52,247 bases of DNA from Prevotella sp. GTDB taxonomy: Bacteria > Bacteroidota > Bacteroidia > Bacteroidales > Bacteroidaceae. Position 1 is the first letter of the stretch. Each line of letters starts with the position of its first letter. The notes below the pieces were generated by a model that saw only the letters and a program-made list of their open reading frames with translations, had not been told where the DNA came from and ran no database searches. Shown piece after piece: positions 7,904 to 15,217 of the stretch. Location of the stretch: NCBI GenBank assembly GCA_016286585.1, contig JAEETC010000010.1, forward strand, positions 1 to 52,247, given 5' to 3'. Position numbers and translations under genes: made by a program.

Positions 7904-7991
7904 GTTTCCTGCCATGAAACTCCGACTTTCATTAGCCCAAAGTCCAACTTTCCTGCCTGCAAACTCCAGGTTTCAAAGCCACAAATCCAGA
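7904..7991. repeat. Four degenerate 22-bp tandem units
   Basis: Units at 7904-7925, 7926-7947, 7948-7969 and 7970-7991 share the pattern (g/c)TTTC, seven or eight variable bases, then AAA, one base and TCC. The exact period is 22 bases. Units 1 and 3 are the closest. No protein-coding sense was seen. The stretch lies in a 790-base gap without a confident gene. Confidence 0.5.
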
Positions 7992-8040
7992 CCCATTATT
8001 TAGCAATGAAGATTGTAAAGACAATTCATATTGAGAACAT

Positions 8041-8263
8041 CCACGCCGCTACACTGCTACACTGTCCCATTTCGAAAAACGAAGTTTGAAGAAAGGCAAT
8101 ATCTAATATTTATTATATTATATATATTATAATATATATAATATAATAAATATATAAAAAACAAAAAGAGACGCCCCTCTGTATTCGAAGTCATCCATGC
8201 CCCCTAATCAGAATAACTTTCATAAAATACCAAATGGGACAGTGTAGCAGTGTAGCGGCGTGG
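8041..8263. repeat. Perfect 32-bp inverted repeat enclosing 159 bp
   Basis: Arm 8041-8072 is the exact reverse complement of arm 8232-8263, 32 of 32 bases. Each arm contains a doubled CTACACTG unit next to GTCCC. The enclosed 159 bases hold an AT palindrome (8106-8153) and no ORF of note. This could be a small non-autonomous mobile element or a binding-site array; no clear flanking target duplication was found. Confidence 0.8.
8106..8153. repeat. 48-bp perfect AT palindrome
   Basis: Bases 8106-8153 consist only of A and T and are identical to their own reverse complement, with centre between 8129 and 8130 and no loop. Such a sequence can extrude as a cruciform or act as a bidirectional stop. 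Its centre is offset about 22 bases from the centre of the enclosing 32-bp inverted repeat. Confidence 0.85.
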
Positions 8264-8379
8264 TGTCTGAATTATCCGAGTTATTCTGATAAATTTTGGC
8301 AACAATACAGCAGTTGGCAAAAAAATGAGAAATGCAGTCGGAAAAGGTTCTCTCGTAGAGTCAAAATTAACACAAAATA

Positions 8380-8411
8380 TTTGGTTTTACCCTCAATTAT
8401 TCGTACCTTTG
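8380..8411 (+). promoter_or_regulatory. Promoter of the polysaccharide export gene
   Basis: TTTG at 8380-8383 and TACCTTTG at 8404-8411 are spaced by 20 bases. The ATG of the export gene is 43 bases downstream of the -7 element. Confidence 0.8.
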
Positions 8412-8453
8412 CACCATATTTTGCCCAAATGAGAATATAAACTCAACAAAATT

Positions 8454-10895
8454 ATGAAACGAATTGCAACAGTTATAGCTTGTCTCGTGGTGTGTGCCAC
8501 CATGAGTTGGGCTCAGTCGGGCATGACCGATAACCAAGTGATGGACTACGTCATTGAGCAGAATGCCAAGGGTGTTTCCCGACAGCAGATTGTCACCCAA
8601 CTGATGCAGCGTGGAGTCACCGTCGACCAGCTGCGACGTATCCAAAAAAAGTATCAGAATCAGATGAATAGCGGCGTATTAAGTGCTGAAGATATCACGG
8701 CTGGTTCGAAGGCTGCCAAGACAAGGATGCGCGAAGCCAATGGTGACAAGCGAGAAGAGCAGGCAAATAAGGGCTTCAAGGAGATGGATGAGGCTGTGGA
8801 CTTCATGATGCCCGACTCGTTGAAGTATTTCCAAAAGGAAAAGAAAGATGGTAAGCGTAAGATATTCGGTCATGACGTGTTCAACAACAAGAACCTGACC
8901 TTTGAGAGCAGTATGAACCTCGCTACCCCTCAGAAATATTGTCTTGGTCCTGGCGATGCCGTCAACGTAGACATCTGGGGAGCGTCACAGGAGAGTGTTA
9001 CCGAAACCATCTCGCCCGACGGCACCATCACCATTGATGGTATCGGTGTCATCCATTTGGGAGGTTTGACCGTCAGTCAGGCAAAGGCCCGTTTGAAGAA
9101 AGTGCTCGGTTCCCGCTATCTGGATTCGAAGATTGACCTGACCTTGGGACAGACCCGTACCATCACCGTCAACATAATGGGTGAGGTAAAGGTTCCAGGC
9201 ACCTATGCCATGTCGGCCTTTGCAACTGTCTACAACGCCCTATATATGGCCGGAGGCCCTAACGAAATCGGCACGTTGCGTAATGTAAAGGTGTACCGTA
9301 AAGGAAAGTTGATTACGAATGTCGATGTCTACGACTTCTTGCTGAACGGCAAGTTAAGTGGTGACGTCCGTCTGGAGGACAACGACATCATTACGGTCAG
9401 TCCTTACGAGTCGCTGGTAAATATCACAGGTAAGGTGAAGCGCCCCATGTTCTATGAGATGAAGAAATCAGAAAGTGCTGCAACCCTATTGAAATATGCC
9501 GGCGGATTCACGGGCGACGCCTATACAAAGGCCATCCGTATCAACCGTAAGGCAGGTGAACGCTACTCGGTGTTTAGCGTAGGTGAGTTCGACATGAGCA
9601 CCTTTAAACTGATGGACGAAGACTCCGTCAGTGTAGACTCTACCCTCGCACGCTATCAGAATATGGTGGAAATCAGGGGAGCTGTATTCCGTCCTGGCAT
9701 GTATCACGTGGGTGGCGACATCAGTACCGTGAAGGCTTTGGTGGAAGCAGCCGCTGGACTAAAAGAGGGAGCCATTGGCCAACACGCCGTGATGCATCGC
9801 ATGAAAGCAGACCGTTCACTGGAGGTGCTGAGTCTGGACATTAACGGAATTATGGAAGGAACAGTACCCGACGTACCCTTGCGAAACGAGGATGTCATCA
9901 CTGTTGCCACCAAAGAGGAGAACGAAATCCGGAGGACAGTGTCCATCAAAGGCGAAGTGCACCATCCAGGAACCTACAAATATGCAGACCACGAGACCAT
10001 TGAGGATCTGATTATACAGGCAGGCGGTATTACGGAGGCAGCCTCTCTGGTGAAGGTCGACGTAGCCCGTCGTATAACTGACCCCAATGCCACGGAGGCC
10101 AATGACCAGATAGCGCAGACGTTCAGTTTCAAACTGACACCGGACTTTGCCATCAACGGACAGCCGGACTTTACGCTCCAGCCCTTCGACGAAGTCCATG
10201 TACGCCGCTCACCAAACTATAACGAACAGCAGAATGTAACCATCGAGGGAGAGGTGCAGTTTAAAGGTACCTATGCCCTGTCGAACAAAGGTCAGCGATT
10301 AAGCGACGTCATCAAACAAGCTGGTGGATTAACCGAACGTGCCTATCCTGAGGGCACCAAGCTATTGCGACAGATGACTCCGGAAGAGCGTGAGCAGCTG
10401 GAAACCATGCTGCGTACGGCTCAGCGTAACACTGGCAACGACTCTATTGACGTGGGGAAACTGATGGCGAATGCCAACTACCCCGTTGGTATTGAGATGG
10501 ACAAGGCCTTGGAAAATCCAGGCAGCGACGATGACCCCATTTTGCGTGATGGCGACCGCATCATTGTGCCAATCTACGATGGCACGGTGAAAATCAACGG
10601 TGAGGTTCTTTACCCGAATACAGTCCGTTTCAAGGAAGGCAAGAACGCTAAATACTATATCGATCTGGCTGGTGGCACTACCTCTACTGCCAAGAAAAGC
10701 CGGACCATTATCATCTACATGAACGGCATGGTGGCCAGAGCCGACAGCAAACACGAGCCACGTCCAGGATGCCAGATCGTTGTGCCTACCAAACGCAAGG
10801 GGCGCGCTCTCGGTCTGACAGAATGGCTCAGCATCGGCACCAGTGCAGCCTCCCTCGGTACTATGGCTGCCACTATTGCTAACTTGATAAAGTAA
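8454..10895 (+). CDS. Outer-membrane polysaccharide export protein with SLBB domains (Wza-like)
   Basis: An 813-residue secreted protein with a cleavable signal peptide (MKRIATVIACLVVCATMSWA). The Poly_export domain lies near residues 160-250 (YCLGPGDAVNVDIWGASQES; TISPDGTITIDGIGVIHLGG). At least five SLBB-type beta-grasp repeats follow, each with a G-x-V-x-x-PG-x-Y or similar core (GEVKVPGTYAMS, GAVFRPGMYHVG, GEVHHPGTYKYA, GEVQFKGTYALS, GEVLYPNTVRFK). A hydrophobic C-terminal helix closes the protein. This is the long Bacteroidetes form of the Wza channel family for capsule or exopolysaccharide export. It heads the polysaccharide locus behind a strong promoter. Confidence 0.93.
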   Translation: MKRIATVIACLVVCATMSWAQSGMTDNQVMDYVIEQNAKGVSRQQIVTQLMQRGVTVDQLRRIQKKYQNQMNSGVLSAEDITAGSKAAKTRMREANGDKREEQANKGFKEMDEAVDFMMPDSLKYFQKEKKDGKRKIFGHDVFNNKNLTFESSMNLATPQKYCLGPGDAVNVDIWGASQESVTETISPDGTITIDGIGVIHLGGLTVSQAKARLKKVLGSRYLDSKIDLTLGQTRTITVNIMGEVKVPGTYAMSAFATVYNALYMAGGPNEIGTLRNVKVYRKGKLITNVDVYDFLLNGKLSGDVRLEDNDIITVSPYESLVNITGKVKRPMFYEMKKSESAATLLKYAGGFTGDAYTKAIRINRKAGERYSVFSVGEFDMSTFKLMDEDSVSVDSTLARYQNMVEIRGAVFRPGMYHVGGDISTVKALVEAAAGLKEGAIGQHAVMHRMKADRSLEVLSLDINGIMEGTVPDVPLRNEDVITVATKEENEIRRTVSIKGEVHHPGTYKYADHETIEDLIIQAGGITEAASLVKVDVARRITDPNATEANDQIAQTFSFKLTPDFAINGQPDFTLQPFDEVHVRRSPNYNEQQNVTIEGEVQFKGTYALSNKGQRLSDVIKQAGGLTERAYPEGTKLLRQMTPEEREQLETMLRTAQRNTGNDSIDVGKLMANANYPVGIEMDKALENPGSDDDPILRDGDRIIVPIYDGTVKINGEVLYPNTVRFKEGKNAKYYIDLAGGTTSTAKKSRTIIIYMNGMVARADSKHEPRPGCQIVVPTKRKGRALGLTEWLSIGTSAASLGTMAATIANLIK

Positions 10896-10972
10896 AGAAT
10901 GGAAGAGAATAAAGAAATCTGAAAGCTTTTTGTAAGACTATGTCCACCGCCTCAAAAAAAGAATAGAATGAA

Positions 10973-12145
10973 ATGAAAATATGTATACTAGCCCCAAGGT
11001 TTCCCTTGCCTGAATGCGGTGGTGATTTGTTGAGAATAAATTACATTGCACGATATCTCAAATCCCAGGGGCATCAGTTGGTCTTGGTGTCATACACCGA
11101 AGAGTTGCCAGACATTAAAGCGGCCAATGAATTATATGACAAAATTTATACGGTAAAACGCAGTAAGATTGCCTCTGCGTTCTACTCCGCGTTGTTTATG
11201 CTGATGGGGCGCCCTATTCAGTGTGGTTACTATTATTCATTTTCATTCAATACGCTGTTCCAGAAAGTTATAAAAGCGGAGAATCCCGACTTATACATTT
11301 CTCACCTCTTACGCATGGTTCCTTTTCTAGAGAAAGCAAAGCTGCAAGAGAAGTCTATCGTTGAAATGACTGACGCTTTGTCGAAAACTTATGCTTTAAC
11401 AACTAGGACTAAGGGTAGCACGTTGCTTCGCTACATTTATATGATAGAGAAACACCTGATATTAAAATATGAGAAGTATGTCATCAAGCGCTATCCCAAG
11501 GTGGTTCTTGTTTCGAAATCTGATATCGACTTTCTTAGTGCTAACATGAAGGGACAACACATAGAGTCATTGGAATTTCATGCCAACGGAGTAGAATGCC
11601 CTTCAGAAATCAGCGATCACATTGACACTAAAAAAATCTGCTTCATCGGCCACATGCAGTCTCTGCAGAATCAGGATGCCGTTATTCGTTTCGTCAATGA
11701 CATCTTCCCATTCATATTGGCTAAGAAACCTGATATAAAGTTTCATATCGTTGGAGCACATCCTCCCAAAAGCATTTTGAAACTCGATAATGGAAAGAAC
11801 ATCTTTGTTACAGGGTTTGTGGACAACCTCAACAAGTACGTTATCGATTCTTGCATTGCCGTTGCACCCCTACAAGCCGCAGCAGGCATACAAAATAAAG
11901 TTCTTGTAGCTATGGCCAATGGCATTCCCGTTGTCTTGACACCCCTTGTTGCCAAAGCAATTCCAGAACTGCACGATGGCGAAAACTGTTTCATTCGCGA
12001 TGACAATCAGTCCTTTGCCGACGCGTGTATCTCACTTCTTGAAGATGAAGAAATTCGTGAAAGGATGATAGAAAAGGGGCGTCTTACAGTCATTGAGCAT
12101 TATCAGTGGCATTCGAAACTGAAGGGATACGAACTGCTGAGATAA
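10973..12145 (+). CDS. Glycosyltransferase family 4 (GT-B fold)
   Basis: A 390-residue cytoplasmic glycosyltransferase. The N-terminal domain opens KICILAPRFPLPECGGDLLR, a typical GT4 acceptor-side start. The C-terminal nucleotide-sugar domain begins near KKICFIGHMQSLQNQDAVIR and includes FHIVGAHPPKS, FVTGFVDNLNKY and the donor-binding stretch VAPLQAAAGIQNKVLVAMANG with PVVLTPLVAKAIPE. This resembles the Stp2 or PEP-CTERM/EPS-type transferases. It follows the export gene by 77 bases with no terminator, so co-transcription is likely. Sugar specificity cannot be read. Confidence 0.9.
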   Translation: MKICILAPRFPLPECGGDLLRINYIARYLKSQGHQLVLVSYTEELPDIKAANELYDKIYTVKRSKIASAFYSALFMLMGRPIQCGYYYSFSFNTLFQKVIKAENPDLYISHLLRMVPFLEKAKLQEKSIVEMTDALSKTYALTTRTKGSTLLRYIYMIEKHLILKYEKYVIKRYPKVVLVSKSDIDFLSANMKGQHIESLEFHANGVECPSEISDHIDTKKICFIGHMQSLQNQDAVIRFVNDIFPFILAKKPDIKFHIVGAHPPKSILKLDNGKNIFVTGFVDNLNKYVIDSCIAVAPLQAAAGIQNKVLVAMANGIPVVLTPLVAKAIPELHDGENCFIRDDNQSFADACISLLEDEEIRERMIEKGRLTVIEHYQWHSKLKGYELLR

Positions 12146-12255
12146 ATAACACCATTGGGTCTCGGTACCATCTTAAACAACCAAACATTTTGAAATAAGA
12201 ATAGACACGAATGTTTTTTTATGAGAAATATCACCTCGTTTCTTTTTTTTTATAT

Positions 12256-12263
12256 TATCTTTG
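12256..12263 (+). promoter_or_regulatory. Possible -7 promoter element giving a near-leaderless transcript
   Basis: TATCTTTG matches TAnnTTTG and ends four bases before the ATG at 12268. The -33 region is a T-rich run with no clear TTTG, so the promoter call is moderate. Confidence 0.5.
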
Positions 12264-12267
12264 CAAC

Positions 12268-12969
12268 ATGATTAGTGTATGCATGGCCACATATAATGGT
12301 GAAAGATATATCAAGGAACAAGTGTCTTCCATTTTGAAACAATTGAGCGAGGATGACGAGCTCATTGTATCTGATGATGGTTCTACAGATTCAACTCTCC
12401 AAATCCTGAATACATTTCAGGACCCTCGTATCAAGATATTTAACGGTCCTCGCACAGGGCTAACCTACAACTTCGAGAATGCTATCAATCATGCAAATGG
12501 TGATTATCTATTCTTGTCAGACCAAGATGATGTATGGGAATCTGACAAGGTGAAGTGCATGGTGGCTGCATTGCAGGATGCAGACTTGGTGGTAAGCGAT
12601 GCCTGGATATGCGATGAGAAAGCTATAAGCACCGGAAAATCGCTTTATGATATTTGCAAACCTCACAAAGGCTTTTGGCCAACGCTTTATCATACCACTT
12701 ATATTGGCTGCTGTACAGCCTTTCGCAGATCGATATTGAAAAAGCTACTACCTTTTCCTCCCCATATCGTCATGCATGACTATTGGATAGGACAGATTGC
12801 CGACTTGTATTATAAGACCATCTTTATTCCAGACAAACTGCTACGTTATCGCAGGCATGGAAGTAACACATCAGCACTTACTACAGGTATTAGTCCACTT
12901 CCTTTATACAAAAAACTTTCCTATAGGTATTGGCTTTTTTACTACGTCCTTATAAGATGGGTAAAATAA
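12268..12969 (+). CDS. Glycosyltransferase family 2
   Basis: A GT-A fold transferase of 233 residues from the preferred start. It begins MISVCMATYNGERYIKEQVS, with the nucleotide-binding segment DELIVSDDGSTDST and the DxD-like motif FLSDQDDVWE. The ATG at 12268 is chosen because the family start lies here and a promoter-like element overlaps the longer in-frame version beginning at 12211. The end (YYVLIRWVK) is only 7 bases from the end of the convergent gene at 12977. It probably adds a sugar, often rhamnose in relatives, to the lipid-linked repeat unit. Confidence 0.88.
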   Translation: MISVCMATYNGERYIKEQVSSILKQLSEDDELIVSDDGSTDSTLQILNTFQDPRIKIFNGPRTGLTYNFENAINHANGDYLFLSDQDDVWESDKVKCMVAALQDADLVVSDAWICDEKAISTGKSLYDICKPHKGFWPTLYHTTYIGCCTAFRRSILKKLLPFPPHIVMHDYWIGQIADLYYKTIFIPDKLLRYRRHGSNTSALTTGISPLPLYKKLSYRYWLFYYVLIRWVK

Positions 12970-12976
12970 AAGCGAC

Positions 12977-13885
12977 CTAATATGTATTTAATAATATGGA
13001 TAGTTTAAAAAGAACCCACGTTTTTTTATCTCCGCATTTGTAGCGTGAGTCCATGAGTAAATGCAATCTGTGCTTGAAACTCTTTTTTGATATAATAAAT
13101 AGATCTATCAGTTCTTTGCTTTCCTGTGGGAATAGAGCGTAATAGCCTTTATAGAGTTCTAAGGCAATATGGTAGCGTATTTGTTGCTTGTGCAATAATC
13201 GTTTTTTTCTTTGTTTCCACTCCTTGAGCTTCGTATCATTAAGTCCTTTGACATTTTTTGAATGCTGTCGATAAAGAATGTGTGCATTATGGTCAAAGAC
13301 TATATGTGCTTTCATGGCCGCAGCGACACTTACAATCCACCAATCATGCATATCTATAAAGGATGGTTGATATGATGTAATAATAGTTCTAAGAGCATTG
13401 TTGAATACCATTGTGCATCCACTTGCATAAGCGTAAACAAGTGATTCGCCAAAGGTACAAATGGGGTGAAGTTGGGGAGTTGGTATCTTTTCCAAATACT
13501 GATTGGTCATCTGAGTCTGACAAGTATATAAGGCTGGTTGATTGCCATACGAGCTGATTTCCTTGATCCCTGAAGACAACTTGTCTTCTAACCACACGTC
13601 ATCTTGGTCGGCAAAGGCATAATAATTGCATTTTGGTGCATGGCGAAGTAAATGTAAAAAGCTATACTGGGGTTTTAGGTTTTCACCTACATAATATGAT
13701 AACAATCCTTTTTGTTGATAATCTTTTAGGATATCAATCGTTTTGTCAGTAGAGCCATCGTCTCTGACTATCAATTCCACGTCAATATTCTTTTGTGTGA
13801 TGATACTGTCTATTTGTTGTTGAAGATATTGTTCGCCGTTGTATGTAGACATTAAAACTAATACTTTTTCTTTTATCGGCTCCAT
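12977..13885 (-). CDS. Glycosyltransferase family 2 (rhamnosyltransferase-like)
   Basis: A 302-residue GT-A transferase starting MEPIKEKVLVLMSTYNGEQY. It shows VELIVRDDGSTDKT and YAFADQDDVWLEDKL, the same donor-site motifs as the plus-strand gene facing it, and FIDMHDWWIVSVAAA in the acceptor domain. The gene is last in a four-gene minus-strand operon and overlaps the flippase gene by 13 bases. It is base-composition AT-rich like its operon. Specificity is not determinable; the HDWW motif is common in capsule rhamnosyl- and related transferases. Confidence 0.9.
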   Translation of the reverse strand: MEPIKEKVLVLMSTYNGEQYLQQQIDSIITQKNIDVELIVRDDGSTDKTIDILKDYQQKGLLSYYVGENLKPQYSFLHLLRHAPKCNYYAFADQDDVWLEDKLSSGIKEISSYGNQPALYTCQTQMTNQYLEKIPTPQLHPICTFGESLVYAYASGCTMVFNNALRTIITSYQPSFIDMHDWWIVSVAAAMKAHIVFDHNAHILYRQHSKNVKGLNDTKLKEWKQRKKRLLHKQQIRYHIALELYKGYYALFPQESKELIDLFIISKKSFKHRLHLLMDSRYKCGDKKTWVLFKLSILLNTY

Positions 13886-15204
13886 ATTCCTTTTGCTTGA
13901 TAATTGATTATTTTATAAAACTGAATACGATTCACAATCATACCTGGGATATTTACAAAACACATTACAGCAACAAACCATATGATGCTATGTTTCCAGC
14001 TAACGACAAGGTATGCTAACGGAATGAAAATAATGGCTGCCCCAATGGTAAAAATAAGCTGTAGGCGAAGCATCCCAAATCCGTTAATGATGTAGCTGTA
14101 TCGTTCGCTATATATGAGTATGAAAACGTACGTAGCCATGGAAATACTCAATTTCATGTCAATATTGATGTTGTTTCCAATCCAAATGGAATATATGTAA
14201 TCAGAACAGGCAATCATAATCATCATGCAAATAAAGATTGCCAGCGTCATAATATCCAATCTTTTGGTTGTCATACGTATCCATTCCATGTCGTGCCTTT
14301 CGTATGCGTCAGTTGTCGCAGTCCAGTAGGGCATACAAATCACGGTAAATATTGCCATTAACAAACTAAAATACCGAAAACAGATTTGATAGGGTGTTAC
14401 CATTGATGGTGTGAACAAGTTTGAGATTAGTATATTTGAAGACATAAAAAGAATAACACCAGAAATCTGGATGATGAAAAACTTCACCCCAATACCCATA
14501 ACTTCTTTTGCTTGCCTAAGATGAACAACTTTTATGCTTGGCCGAAGATGTGGGTATTTGTAATAAAAAGAATAAATGTATGCAGTAAAATATACAATAA
14601 GGGGCGAGAGGGTGTTTGCAAGTGCAATGTGCATCATAGAATGGCTACCTGACAGGTACACCAAATAAGTAAAGCATAAAGTCAGTGTTTGACCACATAC
14701 TATTAGAAGATTACTGATAGCGGGTAGTTGTAAGCCCATATAGAAGTTTCCTATTAGTTTGAAAATAAAGGAAGTGCAGACTAAAAGGGACGTAACAATT
14801 AGTAATGAATCAAGGTTTGTGATAATTTTTGTGGATACATTAAATAGAACATATGTGTCATACGTCTTGATAAGAACAAACAATACTATTGCAATTGGTA
14901 TCATAATCAATATCAGCATAGCGTATGCTGATGATATAACAGATTTTGCTTTCTGAATGTCATTGTGTGCCAGATGTATAGCAAGTGTGTTTCTCAAACC
15001 ATTTCCTAATCCAATGTCCATATTTTCAATCCACAAAAGAAGGCTGCTGATTGTCAACCATACTCCGTTTTTATAATCTCCTAAGCAACTAAGCGTTATA
15101 GGAACTGTCAGAAGCAGTATGATAGCAGACCATCCTTTAGTAAAGAAGGAAAGAATGATATTATTACGTATTAGTTTGGACCTTTTATTATTTATCTCTT
15201 CCAT
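13873..15204 (-). CDS. wzx: Polysaccharide repeat-unit flippase (Wzx/MATE-like)
   Basis: A 443-residue integral membrane protein with about 12 hydrophobic helices and basic cytoplasmic N terminus (MEEINNKRSKLIRNNIILSF). Pattern and length match the Wzx family that moves undecaprenyl-linked oligosaccharide units to the periplasm. A family-typical segment is GVWLTISSLLLWIENMDIGL followed by GLGNGLRN. It lies between the polymerase fusion gene (13-base gap) and a glycosyltransferase (13-base overlap), the expected context. Assignment rests on topology, the GLGNGLRN-type motif and neighbours. Confidence 0.88.
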   Translation of the reverse strand: MEEINNKRSKLIRNNIILSFFTKGWSAIILLLTVPITLSCLGDYKNGVWLTISSLLLWIENMDIGLGNGLRNTLAIHLAHNDIQKAKSVISSAYAMLILIMIPIAIVLFVLIKTYDTYVLFNVSTKIITNLDSLLIVTSLLVCTSFIFKLIGNFYMGLQLPAISNLLIVCGQTLTLCFTYLVYLSGSHSMMHIALANTLSPLIVYFTAYIYSFYYKYPHLRPSIKVVHLRQAKEVMGIGVKFFIIQISGVILFMSSNILISNLFTPSMVTPYQICFRYFSLLMAIFTVICMPYWTATTDAYERHDMEWIRMTTKRLDIMTLAIFICMMIMIACSDYIYSIWIGNNINIDMKLSISMATYVFILIYSERYSYIINGFGMLRLQLIFTIGAAIIFIPLAYLVVSWKHSIIWFVAVMCFVNIPGMIVNRIQFYKIINYQAKGIWSR

Positions 15205-15217
15205 TATTATAAATCAT

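Noticed and set aside
7904..7991. 22-bp tandem units as a possible CRISPR array
   Set aside because: Units are contiguous without spacers, too degenerate, and no cas gene is near.
8234..8440. Short plus-strand frame starting in the right arm of the 32-bp inverted repeat
   Set aside because: It runs through a promoter (8380-8411), has no protein-like pattern and its first codons are repeat sequence.
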